Source: Candidatus Gastranaerophilales bacterium (GTDB taxonomy: Bacteria > Cyanobacteriota > Vampirovibrionia > Gastranaerophilales > Gastranaerophilaceae). From it: a DNA stretch of 64,000 bases. The stretch's first letter is position 1; each line of letters opens with the position of its first letter. Positions 35,343 to 44,514 of this stretch are shown piece after piece. The notes beneath the pieces were generated by a model, which was not told where the DNA came from, did no database searches, and saw only the letters and a list, made by a program, of their open reading frames with translations. The stretch is taken from positions 75,223 to 139,222 of the forward strand of contig CALVBS010000003.1 in assembly GCA_944325865.1 (NCBI GenBank). The letters are read 5' to 3'. The translations under genes were made by a program, and so were the position numbers.

Positions 35343-35900
35343 ATGATGAAAACAAAACTAATAGAAAAAGAAATTAAATACGAAGGCTGGCAGCTTTCCC
35401 CGCACTGGATTTATAAAAATTTTAAAATTCAAGGTGATGCAACTGTTGCTTTTATCGGCGAATGCGAGGTTAAGCTGGATGAGATGGTTGATATTGAAGA
35501 TGTTATTAACAATGAACCTATCTACAGTAAATCAATGCTGAGTTTTATCTCGGAACAATTTAATGTTAATCTCGTTGAAGGTGTTTTCAGGCAGAGGTTA
35601 TTAATTTGTAAAATAAAAGAAGCTCTTGAAGCAAGAGGAATTTTTGTAGTTAGAAGCGGTGACGATTTATTTGTTGACGGGAAAAAATTGACAGTTTCCA
35701 TCGCGACTAAATCCCTCACTTCAATACTTATTCATACAGGTGTGAATATTGATTCAACAGGTGCACCGGTAAAAGCCTGCGGATTAATGAATGATCTGGG
35801 TATCAATGATATTGAAAATTTTGCACTGGAAGTTATGAAAAATTATTCTGAAGAAATTGATGATATAATATTGGCAAGTACAAAGGTTAGAGGAGTATAA
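35343..35900 (+). CDS. DUF366-family protein
   Basis: The 185-aa protein fits DUF366 (VAFIGECEVKLDEMVDIED near 38-56, MLSFISEQF, RQRLL, RSGDDLFVDGKKLTVSIAT and AxTKVRGV at the C-terminus). The family has no fixed function and is found in many archaea and bacteria. It lies 15 bases after queC, so it is likely in the same transcript and may act in the same or a related modification pathway. This link is only by position. Confidence 0.8.
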   Translation: MMKTKLIEKEIKYEGWQLSPHWIYKNFKIQGDATVAFIGECEVKLDEMVDIEDVINNEPIYSKSMLSFISEQFNVNLVEGVFRQRLLICKIKEALEARGIFVVRSGDDLFVDGKKLTVSIATKSLTSILIHTGVNIDSTGAPVKACGLMNDLGINDIENFALEVMKNYSEEIDDIILASTKVRGV

Positions 35901-35903
35901 TTT

Positions 35904-36695
35904 ATGAAAAATGAAGACTACTCACAGCAAACGCAGTCAAATTCCCATATAAGCTATAAAGATTATAAAAAAATGCTTAAAGATTCCAATAAAAAATATG
36001 CATTTAAGCTTTTCTTCTGGGCTTTTTGTGTTTTACTTTTAATCTTTCTCGGAATAGCAAAAACAATGTCGCCTGATGTTGACATTACACTCGGCGATGA
36101 GAGTAATAATGAAATGAGTATTGAAAGTGAGGATTACTATACACCCCGCGGAGAAATTGACGACAGGTTAAGAGATATTCAGATGGAAGATGAGCTATCT
36201 CCTGCAGGTTCTGAATCTTTAGAAGTTGAAGATGGTGAAAAAGTTTCTATTCCTGAGCATACTAACAGATTTGAGGGAACTGAAAACAAATTACCTGAAG
36301 AACTTCTCGGCCAAAAAGCCGTAAAAGATGTTGTAGGGTCTGTTCAGTCACCGGTTGAGGGCTTGAATAGACAGGATACTTCTGCTCATCAGGTTCAGCA
36401 AAATCATCCTTCTCAAACCGCAGCCCCTGCTCCGGCAGCAGCTCCGACACCGGCAGTCCCGACAGTAACAGCAAGAGTTATTGTTGGAAATTATCCGACA
36501 ACCGAACAGGCGGAAGTTGCTAAAGGAATTTTGCAGGAAGCCGGACTCGGGGTTACTCCGTTTGTAAGAAAAATGGGCAGCGGATATACTTTGCAGGTCG
36601 CCTCTTACAGTTCAAAAGAAAAAGCTATGAGTGTTGCTGAGAGTCTTTTGAACCAGAATTTCCCGGCAAAAGTTGTTGTAGAATATAAAAATTAG
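35904..36695 (+). CDS. SPOR-domain inner-membrane protein
   Basis: The 263-aa protein has one membrane span at about 32-52 (LFFWAFCVLLLIFLGIA), a long acidic and Pro/Ala-rich linker, and a C-terminal SPOR domain (about 192-262: ARVIVGNYPTTEQAEVAKGILQEAGL...GYTLQVASYSSKEKAMSVAESLLNQNF). SPOR domains bind denuded glycan strands of septal peptidoglycan, so it is probably a cell-division or envelope protein. It is 3 bases after the DUF366 stop, in the same operon. Confidence 0.9.
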   Translation: MKNEDYSQQTQSNSHISYKDYKKMLKDSNKKYAFKLFFWAFCVLLLIFLGIAKTMSPDVDITLGDESNNEMSIESEDYYTPRGEIDDRLRDIQMEDELSPAGSESLEVEDGEKVSIPEHTNRFEGTENKLPEELLGQKAVKDVVGSVQSPVEGLNRQDTSAHQVQQNHPSQTAAPAPAAAPTPAVPTVTARVIVGNYPTTEQAEVAKGILQEAGLGVTPFVRKMGSGYTLQVASYSSKEKAMSVAESLLNQNFPAKVVVEYKN

Positions 36696-36699
36696 GGTT

Positions 36700-36742
36700 T
36701 GCACAGCTTGTACGTTTGTGTTAAGCTGTGTGCATAAGGAGA
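36700..36742 (+). promoter_or_regulatory. Leader hairpin before gatB
   Basis: CACAGCTT (36702-36709) pairs with AAGCTGTG (36723-36730), followed two bases later by the gatB ribosome site AAGGAGA (36736-36742). No U-tract follows, so it is not a usual terminator. It may stabilise or modulate translation of gatB. Confidence 0.4.
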
Positions 36743-36746
36743 AGCT

Positions 36747-38189
36747 ATGGAAAGTTTAAGAGATAAATATGAAGTTGTTATAGGTTTGGAAGTTCATGCA
36801 CAGTTGAAAACCAAATCAAAAATATTTGCCCCTGACGGTACTGAATTCGGTAAAGAACCAAATTCTGAAACAAGTGCTATTACGCTCGGTATGCCGGGTG
36901 TTTTGCCTGTTTTGAACAGAGAAGTTGTTAATATGGGAATTTTAACAGGGCTTGCTTTGAACTGTGAAATTCCTTCAAGATGTAAATTTGACAGAAAACA
37001 GTATTTTTATCCTGATTTGCCGAAAGGGTATCAAATTTCACAGTATGATGAACCTATTTGTGTAAACGGTCATATTGATATTAAAGGTAAAAGAATCGGT
37101 ATAACAAGAGCTCATTTGGAAGAAGATGCCGGCAAATTGGTTCATGCAGGTTCTGCAGGTATTGCAGGTTCAAGCTATTCTCTTGTTGACCTTAACAGAG
37201 CCGGAACTCCGCTTTTGGAAATAGTTTCCGAACCTGATATGAGAAGTTCTGATGAAGCAAGAGCTTATATGGAAGAACTTAGAAATATCGTAAGATATAT
37301 TGGTGTCTGCGACGGTAACCTTGAAGAAGGTTCAATGAGATGTGATGCGAATATTTCTATCATGCCTAAAGGTTCAAAAGTTTTCGGAACACGTGCTGAA
37401 ATCAAAAACGTAAATAGTTTTTCAGCTTTACAGAGAGCTATTGAATATGAAATTGACAGACAGATTGAAATTGTAGAAGAAGGCGGTCAAGTTGTTCAGG
37501 AAACCAGACTCTGGGACGATAACGCAAGAGAAACCCGCTCAATGAGAGGTAAGGAAGATGCTCATGATTATAGATATTTCCCTGAACCTGATTTAATGCC
37601 TCTTGAAATTTCGAGAGAGTGGGTTCAGGAAATTAAAGACAAAATGCCTGAACTTCCGGAACAAAAACGCCAAAGATATATGGGGCTTGGCTTGAGTGAA
37701 TATGATGCCTGTGTTATTGTTGAACAAATGGGACTTGCTCTTTTCTTTGATAAAGTTCTGGAACTAGGAGCTACTCCGAAAATAGCTGTAAACTTTATAA
37801 TGGGTGAAATTGCGGCTTATCTAAAAGAAGAACACAAAGAAATAACTGAAACAAAGTTAACTCCTGAAAACCTTGTTGAATTAATTGCGTTAATTGAAAA
37901 AAATACAATTTCTAATAATATAGGTAAGCAAATTATCGTTGATATGATGAAAGATGGTACTAAGGCTTCTGAAATTGTTGAAAAACGCGGTTTGAGTCAA
38001 ATTTCAGATGAAGGTGCCATTAAAGAAGTGTGTGAAAAAGTTGCTGCGGCTCATCCGAATGAAGTTGCGGCTTACAAAAACGGTAAAGTCCAGCTTTTGG
38101 GCTTCTTTGTCGGTCAGGTAATGAAAGAAACCAAGGGACGTGCTAATCCGAAAGCCGTTAATGAACTTATGAAAGAAATTCTGGGATAG
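36747..38189 (+). CDS. gatB: Asp-tRNA(Asn)/Glu-tRNA(Gln) amidotransferase subunit B
   Basis: GatB converts misacylated Glu-tRNA(Gln) and Asp-tRNA(Asn). Clear hallmarks: VIGLEVHAQLKTKSKIF, NSETSAITLGMPGVLPVLN, DRKQYFYPDLPKGYQISQYDEP, VDLNRAGTPLLEIVSEPDM and DANISI. Length 480 aa is typical. gatA and gatC are not in the window. AAGGAGA precedes ATG 36747 at 4 bases. It is expressed with queC/DUF366/SPOR or from its own leader. Confidence 0.97.
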   Translation: MESLRDKYEVVIGLEVHAQLKTKSKIFAPDGTEFGKEPNSETSAITLGMPGVLPVLNREVVNMGILTGLALNCEIPSRCKFDRKQYFYPDLPKGYQISQYDEPICVNGHIDIKGKRIGITRAHLEEDAGKLVHAGSAGIAGSSYSLVDLNRAGTPLLEIVSEPDMRSSDEARAYMEELRNIVRYIGVCDGNLEEGSMRCDANISIMPKGSKVFGTRAEIKNVNSFSALQRAIEYEIDRQIEIVEEGGQVVQETRLWDDNARETRSMRGKEDAHDYRYFPEPDLMPLEISREWVQEIKDKMPELPEQKRQRYMGLGLSEYDACVIVEQMGLALFFDKVLELGATPKIAVNFIMGEIAAYLKEEHKEITETKLTPENLVELIALIEKNTISNNIGKQIIVDMMKDGTKASEIVEKRGLSQISDEGAIKEVCEKVAAAHPNEVAAYKNGKVQLLGFFVGQVMKETKGRANPKAVNELMKEILG

Positions 38190-38217
38190 GCAGGTTTTAC
38201 CTGCTTTCCCTTTTTTA
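38188..38217 (+). terminator. Terminator after gatB
   Basis: GCAGGT pairs with ACCTGC around TTTT, followed by a T-rich stretch ending in TTTTTT. Confidence 0.7.
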
Positions 38218-38241
38218 GGAGTTATATTTTAAAGGTAAATT

Positions 38242-39300
38242 ATGTTTTTTAAAAAAGATGAAAAATCCAGTATGGAACAGGAAATTTTCGAACAGGCAGC
38301 TGTTCTGGATAATCTCCTGAAAACTCACGTTAATGACAATAATTATATTCTTTTTGATATTCCTACTGATATAAAAAAGATAGTAATTGTCGCAAGCGGT
38401 TCTTCTTACCATTGTGCCAGATATGCTGCTGATTTGTTTGGTAATGTTGCGGATATTGAGGCTCGTGCAATGTATTCCAGCGAATTTTTATTAAAATCGG
38501 TTGTTCCTCACGCCAGTGATATTTTATACGTATTTATTACACAGTCGGGAGAAACTTCTGACACCAACAATGCATTAACAAAAGCTAAAGAATTTGGAAT
38601 GCGGACTCTTTGTATTACTAATAAAAAGGATTCAACAATTTGGCAGGCAGCAGATTTTAAAATAGATTGCTGTGCGGGTGAAGAAAAAAGTATTGCCGCT
38701 ACTAAATCTCTTACAACTCAGATGCTCTGCTGTACTCTTTTGGTTTTAAAATATGCTGCACATAAGGGAATTGATATAGCTCCTTATCTTGAAGATTTGA
38801 AAGCCCTTTCTAACGCTGTTTTAGATACTTACGGGCTTCATAATGAAATTAAAAAGGTCGCAAAACCTCTTTCAAAGTTCAAAAATCTTGTAGTAACTGC
38901 TGATGGAATCTCTTATGCGATTGCAAAGGAAGCTTCTTTAAAAATAAAAGAAACTTCTTATATAAATGTTTATTCAAATATTCTCGGTGAATTTATGCAC
39001 GGACATGTTGCCGTATTAAATAATCATATTGCACAAATCCACATATCTGTCGATGATTTGAGTTATACAGCAATAAAAAATTTGAATAAAATTCAGGAAG
39101 ATTATAATCCGCTTTTATGTATTATAGGTAATTCAAATGAAAAAGTTGAGGCTGATTATAATATAAATATTTCCTGCGAAAGTGAAATTGTCAAAATCTT
39201 TTGTATTGTAGTAATTATTCAGCTTCTTGCATTGGAAATAGCGAAGTGTCTTCATAGAAATGTCGATAAACCGCATGGACTTCATAAAGTTGTGAAGTAG
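38242..39300 (+). CDS. Double SIS-domain protein, GlmS-isomerase-like
   Basis: The 352-aa protein matches the isomerase half of GlmS: VASGSSYHCARYAAD (about 53-67), ITQSGETSDTNNALTKAKEFGM, EKSIAATKSLTTQ, KEASLKIKETSYINVY, GEFMHGHVAVL and the C-terminal NVDKPHGLHKVVK. The N-terminal glutaminase domain (Cys2 nucleophile) is absent, so it either uses ammonia or acts as a sugar-phosphate isomerase/deaminase (AgaS/FrlB-like). A full glmS is not in the window. The start at 38242 is preferred (MFFKKDEKSSMEQEI), though the ribosome site is poor. Confidence 0.85.
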   Translation: MFFKKDEKSSMEQEIFEQAAVLDNLLKTHVNDNNYILFDIPTDIKKIVIVASGSSYHCARYAADLFGNVADIEARAMYSSEFLLKSVVPHASDILYVFITQSGETSDTNNALTKAKEFGMRTLCITNKKDSTIWQAADFKIDCCAGEEKSIAATKSLTTQMLCCTLLVLKYAAHKGIDIAPYLEDLKALSNAVLDTYGLHNEIKKVAKPLSKFKNLVVTADGISYAIAKEASLKIKETSYINVYSNILGEFMHGHVAVLNNHIAQIHISVDDLSYTAIKNLNKIQEDYNPLLCIIGNSNEKVEADYNINISCESEIVKIFCIVVIIQLLALEIAKCLHRNVDKPHGLHKVVK

Positions 39301-39347
39301 AAAAAACTTTACAGGATTTCTAACACTCAAAAAGGTTCTCATATTGA

Positions 39348-39668
39348 AATTCTTATGAGAGGTTTAGATTTTGCCCAGACTTTTTAAAAATTGTTACAAC
39401 GATACATTATTTGTTTGATTATAACTGTGCGGATAATCCGAATAAAGAAAATGAAGATATTTTTAAGTTTGTGACACGATTCGTCAATAATAAAGGAACT
39501 TTATTCAGTGCCGGAAACTGGCGTACATATGAAATTCAAGATAGAGATACTCTGCTGGAGTATTGCAAAACCTCCGATACCGGTGATGAACGCGGTAGCG
39601 GTTCCTGTACCAGATTAATAGAGTATGACGGATGGGAAATTAGAGACGATTATCCATGGATAAGATAA
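39348..39668 (+). pseudogene. Start-less short frame, possible gene tail
   Basis: A 106-codon stop-to-stop frame without ATG (an 85-codon reading would begin at TTG 39411). The end has GNWRTYEIQDRDTLLEYCKTSD and GSCTRLIEYDGWEIRDDYPWIR, a well-structured acidic/aromatic sequence. It may be the tail of a pseudopilin-like or other surface gene, or a real small gene with a TTG start. No function can be given. Confidence 0.3.
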
Positions 39669-39681
39669 ATATTTCTAAAAT

Positions 39682-40716
39682 TTAGAATTGTTTTAAGAAT
39701 CTTACATCATTATTGAAGAATAATCTGATATCGTCGATTGCGTATTTTAGCATAGCTAGTCTTTCAACCCCCATACCAAAGGCAAACCCTGTATAAACAT
39801 CCGGGTCAATTCCGACATTTTCCAATACGTTCGGGTCAACCATACCGCAGCCGAGAACTTCCAGCCAGCCGGTGCCTGAACATGTGCGGCAGCCTTTTCC
39901 TTCACACATAATACACTGAACATCAACTTCCGCAGATGGTTCTGTGAACGGGAAGAAACTGCTTCTGAATCTTGTAGGACGGCTTGAACCGAAATATATT
40001 CTGATAAATTCGTTCAATACCCCTTTTAAATCACCGAATGTGATGTCTTTGTCAACATATAAACCTTCAATCTGATGGAAGAAGTTATTCTTACGTGCAT
40101 TTATATTTTCATTTCGGTAAACTCTGCCCGGTGAAATAACTCTGATTGGAGGTTTTGCATTTTCCATTGCATGAATTTGAGCACCTGATGTTTGACTTCT
40201 AAGTACAATATTTTGAGCGATTGTTGTGTAGAAAGTGTCCTGTACATCTCGTGCAGGATGGTCTTTTGGAACATTCAATGCATCAAAATTATAGTAATCA
40301 GTTTCTACTTCCGGAGATTGTGCATCAGGGACAACAGAAAATCCCAAACTTTGTAAACTTGCAACGATTTCGTTTGTTGTAGATGTTATCGGATGAACTT
40401 TCCCGCGTGGAATATATTTGCCCGGTAAAGTTACATCAAGCCTTTCTTTTGCAAGTTTTGCATCTAATTCTTTTTTGTAAAATTCTTCATGTTTTGTTTT
40501 TAAGGCTTGTTCTAATTTTTGAGTAATTTCATTTGCCAGTGAGCCAACTATACGTTTGTCTTCATCTGATAAATTTTTCAGGTTCTTTTTAATTTCATTA
40601 AATTCACCTTTTCTGCTCAAATATTTACTTCTTATTTCATCTAAGTCATTAATGCAAGATGCTTTTGTTAAATCAGATGTTGCGTTTTCGTATATTTTTT
40701 CCAGTTGTTCTTTCAT
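39682..40716 (-). CDS. pheS: Phenylalanyl-tRNA synthetase alpha subunit
   Basis: Class II aminoacyl-tRNA synthetase subunit that charges tRNA-Phe. Seen are LPGKYIPRGKVHPIT, FDALNVPKDHPARD, LRSQTSGAQIHAME, RVYRNENINARKNNFFHQIEG, motif 2-type FRSSFFPFTEPSAEVD and GFAFGMGVERLAML (motif 3). A CIMCEGKGCRTCSGTGW segment is normal for bacterial PheS. It is the last gene of the minus-strand operon starting at 44796. pheT is not next to it, unlike many bacteria. Confidence 0.96.
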   Translation of the reverse strand: MKEQLEKIYENATSDLTKASCINDLDEIRSKYLSRKGEFNEIKKNLKNLSDEDKRIVGSLANEITQKLEQALKTKHEEFYKKELDAKLAKERLDVTLPGKYIPRGKVHPITSTTNEIVASLQSLGFSVVPDAQSPEVETDYYNFDALNVPKDHPARDVQDTFYTTIAQNIVLRSQTSGAQIHAMENAKPPIRVISPGRVYRNENINARKNNFFHQIEGLYVDKDITFGDLKGVLNEFIRIYFGSSRPTRFRSSFFPFTEPSAEVDVQCIMCEGKGCRTCSGTGWLEVLGCGMVDPNVLENVGIDPDVYTGFAFGMGVERLAMLKYAIDDIRLFFNNDVRFLKQF

Positions 40717-40725
40717 TTCAGCCTC

Positions 40726-41352
40726 TTATCTGTATTTGTTGATTTCGTTGTGAGCTTTTTCTGCTCCTATTGTTGTTGCAATATCATGTCCCGGATAAAC
40801 TTTTGTTTCATCTGGAAGATAGAACAACACATTTAAAATACTGTGTTTTAATTTTTGGAAGTTTCCGCTGTATAAATCAGTTCTCCCAAAACTATTGCAG
40901 AACAGAGTATCGCCCGAGAACAGAACACCGTTTCCGTAGATACAGGCTCCGCCTTCAGTATGTCCGGCAGTTTTAATAACATTAAATTCAAGATTCCCGA
41001 TTTTAAATACAATGCCAGGAGCATAAGTTTTATCATATTTAGGAATACTCTCTACTTCTTGTGCAAATTGTTTTGCAAACTGATTAATGTTTTCAATCAG
41101 GATAATATCTTCAGTAGGAACATAAACTTCTGCTCCGAGAGCTTCTTTCATTTTATTTATGCCCAATACGTGATCAAAATGTCCATGCGTAATCAAAATA
41201 TATTTTACATTTAGCCCCATACTGTTGACATCCTGAATGATTTCCGGTTTGTAGCCGGAACAATCAATCAACATAGCTTCTTTTGAATGTTTATCAATTA
41301 CAAGATAGTTATTTGTATCAAGTGGTCCTGCCTGATATGTATTTATAAGCAT
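40726..41352 (-). CDS. Metallo-beta-lactamase-fold hydrolase (glyoxalase II-like)
   Basis: The 208-aa protein has ITHGHFDHVLGI (HxHxDH, residues 55-60 region), TAGHTEGGACI and SGDTLFCNSFGRTDLYSG, then VYPGHDIATTIGAEK at the C-terminus. This fits the small MBL hydrolase (YcbL/GloB-like) group with di-Zn/Fe site. It may cleave S-lactoylglutathione or a related thioester. Only one base separates it from kdsA, so it is translationally coupled. Confidence 0.9.
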   Translation of the reverse strand: MLINTYQAGPLDTNNYLVIDKHSKEAMLIDCSGYKPEIIQDVNSMGLNVKYILITHGHFDHVLGINKMKEALGAEVYVPTEDIILIENINQFAKQFAQEVESIPKYDKTYAPGIVFKIGNLEFNVIKTAGHTEGGACIYGNGVLFSGDTLFCNSFGRTDLYSGNFQKLKHSILNVLFYLPDETKVYPGHDIATTIGAEKAHNEINKYR

Positions 41353-41353
41353 C

Positions 41354-42175
41354 CTATCTCCTTACAAGTTCAAAAATATCTTTACAAGTTTTAAATAATT
41401 CTTCAGCTTTATCGAGTGCTACCATATTCGGTCCGTCGCATAATGCCTTATCCGGATCGGGGTGAATTTCAAAGAAAAGAACATTTGCACCTGCTGCCAT
41501 TGCAGCTTTTGCCAAAACCGGAACAAATCTTCTGTCACCTCCCGAAGAACATCCGTTTGCTCCGGGAAGCTGCACACTGTGAGTGGCATCAAATACTACA
41601 GGATATCCGAAACTTTGCATAATCGGAATTCCTCTGAAATCTACAACAAGATTATTGTAACCGAAGGATGTACCTCTGTCAGTTACAAGTATATTATTAT
41701 TTCCGCTGTCTTCAACCTTTTTAATTAATGGTCCCATTTGTTCAGGAGCGAGAAATTGTCCTTTTTTAATATTAACTATTTTACCGGTTTTCGCAGCAGC
41801 AACAAGCAAATCTGTCTGTCTGCATAAAAATGCCGGAATTTGTAAAATATCTGCAACCTCGGCTGTAGCCGCAGCTTGATCCGGAGTGTGGATATCAGTT
41901 ACTATTGGTATGTCAAACTCTTTTTTTACTTTTTCAAGCATTGTCAGGCCTTTTTCAAGTCCCGGACCTCTAAAAGAATTTATGGACGAACGGTTTGCCT
42001 TGTCAAAAGAGGATTTAAAAACAAAATTAATGTCAAGTTTTGTTGTTATTTCTTTTAATTTTTCAGCAGTTTTATTTAAAATTTCCTGACTTTCTATTGC
42101 ACATGGACCGGCAAGAATTGTTAATTTATCACCACCGATTTCAAAATTGTTTAATTTAATTCTCTTCATATTCAT
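41354..42175 (-). CDS. kdsA: 3-deoxy-8-phosphooctulonate (Kdo8P) synthase
   Basis: KdsA condenses PEP and arabinose 5-phosphate to Kdo8P for LPS inner core. Hallmarks: ILAGPCAIES, FKSSFDKANRSS, GPGLEKGL, TDIHTPDQA, ILQIPAFLCRQTDLL, KKGQFLAPEQM, DATHSVQLPG and FFEIHPDPDKALCDGPN. I use MNMKRIKLN at 42175 (ATG at 42169 equally possible); the ORF to 42241 overlaps the upstream methyltransferase and lacks support. This shows an LPS-type outer membrane in the organism. Confidence 0.95.
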   Translation of the reverse strand: MNMKRIKLNNFEIGGDKLTILAGPCAIESQEILNKTAEKLKEITTKLDINFVFKSSFDKANRSSINSFRGPGLEKGLTMLEKVKKEFDIPIVTDIHTPDQAAATAEVADILQIPAFLCRQTDLLVAAAKTGKIVNIKKGQFLAPEQMGPLIKKVEDSGNNNILVTDRGTSFGYNNLVVDFRGIPIMQSFGYPVVFDATHSVQLPGANGCSSGGDRRFVPVLAKAAMAAGANVLFFEIHPDPDKALCDGPNMVALDKAEELFKTCKDIFELVRR

Positions 42176-42203
42176 ACCACGCATATTATATAGGAAAAGT
42201 GTT

Positions 42204-42956
42204 TTATTTACAAGTAAAAATTTCGTAAAGAACAATAGCACAGGAGATACTGAGGTTTAGGGATTCAACATTTTGTGACATTTCTATTTTGACAGAATCT
42301 GTCGCAAAATCAATCAATGTTTGGCTTAATCCGTCGGCTTCGGAACCAAACATAATGATACACCTGTCTTTTGCAATAAAATTTTTTAATAAATTCTTCG
42401 CTTTTGGCAGCGTAGCAATTTTCTGATAGTCTGAAAATACCCGCATTTCGTTGATATTTTTTAGATTCACCACCGGAACTTTCCACAAATTCCCGACTGA
42501 TGAACGGACACATTTAGGGTTATATAAATCTGCACAATCCCCGAAAAGAATAACTGCATCAAAATTAAATGCAGCAGATGTCCTTAATATTGTTCCGAGA
42601 TTGCCTAAGTCCTTTATATTTTCCAGAAGTACAATTTTTTTGCAGTTTTTAATATCATTAATTGAAAAATGCTTTTGTTCAGCTACTGCTACTGCATCAG
42701 GTGCGGAATCAGCTGCTGAAATTTTCTTTAAAACGGCTTCTGTTGTAAGAATTAATTCTTTATTTAAAAACCGGTATTTGTTTGCTTTTTCTTTTAATAC
42801 AAAAATTTTTTTTATATCAATACCGAATCGGAAGGCTTCTTCCACGGCTTTAAATCCTTCCAGAAGAAATAGGTTTGTTTCATCCCTGTATTTTTTCTGC
42901 AAAAGTTTTGCGGTTTCTTTGACAACGGTGTTGTTGACGCTTGTAATCTCCATCAT
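42204..42956 (-). CDS. SpoU/TrmH-family RNA 2'-O-methyltransferase
   Basis: The 250-aa protein carries an N-terminal substrate-binding region and a C-terminal SPOUT knot: VLLENIKDLGNLGTILRTSAAF, IIMFGSEADGLSQ and VKIEMSQNVESLNLSISCAIVLYEI. It methylates a ribose of rRNA or tRNA. Its ATG overlaps the pepP-like stop by four bases (ATGA). It sits in the operon between pepP-like and kdsA. Confidence 0.9.
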   Translation of the reverse strand: MMEITSVNNTVVKETAKLLQKKYRDETNLFLLEGFKAVEEAFRFGIDIKKIFVLKEKANKYRFLNKELILTTEAVLKKISAADSAPDAVAVAEQKHFSINDIKNCKKIVLLENIKDLGNLGTILRTSAAFNFDAVILFGDCADLYNPKCVRSSVGNLWKVPVVNLKNINEMRVFSDYQKIATLPKAKNLLKNFIAKDRCIIMFGSEADGLSQTLIDFATDSVKIEMSQNVESLNLSISCAIVLYEIFTCK

Positions 42957-44509
42957 TTAACCTCAAACTCTTTCAACCATTCTTTTTCCTGTTCTGTGAG
43001 CAGGGTATAATCTATAAGTTTTTTTTCAAAATTCATTTTTACAAAAGATGTTATTTTTCTGTTTTTCATATAGCATGAATTTTCTAATCTCACGCCGAAA
43101 TGTTCTTTGTTATATAAGCCCGGCTCAATAGTAAAGCACATGTTATCCTCTATGTTTACTTTTGCAAGTTCATTTGGTGAAAGATTCGGCGGATATTCAT
43201 GTACGCTTATTCCGATTCCGTGCCCGAGGCCATGATTAAACTCAAAGCCTTCTATTTGATTTTTTGCAAAGATTTCTCGTGCCAGTTTATCAATATCATA
43301 GCCGGTTGAGTTTTCCTGAATATTAAAATTATAAGAATTTAAAAAAGCTTTAAGAACAGTTGTGTAAACTCTTTTTTGTAAATTCGAAGGAGTGCCTTTT
43401 ACAAATACACGGGTGATATCAGTGGCAAGCCCCCCTTCGTAGTAGGCTCCACAGTCAATTAAAACAAGTGAACCATCTTTTACTATTTCATCTTTTGAAC
43501 ATTTTGAATAGTGTGCAAGTGCCGAATTTTTATCCTTTGCGACTATCGATTTAAAACTCAGACTTTTTGCCCCAAATTTTTTGAAATATTCTTCCAGTTT
43601 TTGAGCAATGTCGTATTCTGATATGTTGTCATTTTTTTCTATGTAATCCCGTATTGCAGATACTGCCATATCAGTTCTTTCAAAACTTTTTATATAGTTG
43701 AAAATTTCAGCTTCATTTTTTACTGATTTCATTTTCTGAACAGGACTCTGTTTTAAAACGGCAATTCTTGAACCGGCCAGTTTGTAATCATAAGCACTGA
43801 TGGAGCTTTTATCAACAAAAATTTGTCCTTTAATAAGTTTCAAATCCTGTTCAAATTTTTCCATATCCTTATAAATTGCAGAAAGTTTTTTACCTGCAAT
43901 CGCCTTGGCCTTAACTTTTGCCGTATATGGTTTTGAAAAATCTCTAATGTTAAAAAGATAAGAAACTTCCTCTGCATTGGTAATTAAAATTGCGTCGTCA
44001 GGTGCCAGATTTTTTGTAATTTGTCTGAGTTTATCAGGTGTAGGGCGACCTGTAAATGCTATATTTAAAGGTTCAGCATTATCTTTAGGTGTTTCTTTGT
44101 TTATCGGAATTAATTCATTATCAAAAAGCTGTACTTTAAAATATTCCGAAAATTTTTCCACCCTGCTCCGGGAATTTTTCTTTGAGCAGATTCCTAGTTT
44201 TGCTTTTTTAGGTAATAATTTTTGCATTTCCGAAAGCATTGTCTGACCGGTTTGAAGTTTTACTACTGTTACTATATCAGGGTTAACTTCCATATCAGCC
44301 TGAATATGATATCTTCCGTCAACAAATAAATAAACATTATCCGCAGTCACAACAGCATCACCTGTTGAGCCTGAAAACTCTGTCAGTATGTAACGGGCAT
44401 TTTCTGACAGCGGTGTATATTCTTCCAAAAATTCATTTGTAGAATTAACCAGCACGCAGTCAAGGTTGTTTACAGTTATAAACTTGCGGATATTGTTTAA
44501 CATTTCCAT
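42953..44509 (-). CDS. Xaa-Pro aminopeptidase (M24B)
   Basis: The 518-aa protein has a creatinase-like N-terminal domain and an M24 pita-bread catalytic domain. Metal ligands appear in LIDCGAYYEGGLATDITRVF (two Asp), GLGHGIGISVHE (His), TIEPGLY (Glu) and GVRLENS (Glu). It removes N-terminal residues before Pro in the cytosol. It precedes the SpoU gene and overlaps it, in the six-gene minus operon. Confidence 0.92.
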   Translation of the reverse strand: MEMLNNIRKFITVNNLDCVLVNSTNEFLEEYTPLSENARYILTEFSGSTGDAVVTADNVYLFVDGRYHIQADMEVNPDIVTVVKLQTGQTMLSEMQKLLPKKAKLGICSKKNSRSRVEKFSEYFKVQLFDNELIPINKETPKDNAEPLNIAFTGRPTPDKLRQITKNLAPDDAILITNAEEVSYLFNIRDFSKPYTAKVKAKAIAGKKLSAIYKDMEKFEQDLKLIKGQIFVDKSSISAYDYKLAGSRIAVLKQSPVQKMKSVKNEAEIFNYIKSFERTDMAVSAIRDYIEKNDNISEYDIAQKLEEYFKKFGAKSLSFKSIVAKDKNSALAHYSKCSKDEIVKDGSLVLIDCGAYYEGGLATDITRVFVKGTPSNLQKRVYTTVLKAFLNSYNFNIQENSTGYDIDKLAREIFAKNQIEGFEFNHGLGHGIGISVHEYPPNLSPNELAKVNIEDNMCFTIEPGLYNKEHFGVRLENSCYMKNRKITSFVKMNFEKKLIDYTLLTEQEKEWLKEFEVK

Positions 44510-44514
44510 AATTC

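Noticed and set aside
42451-42960. 169-aa frame opposite the SpoU gene
   Set aside because: Same reason: complement of a well-supported gene, no start site.
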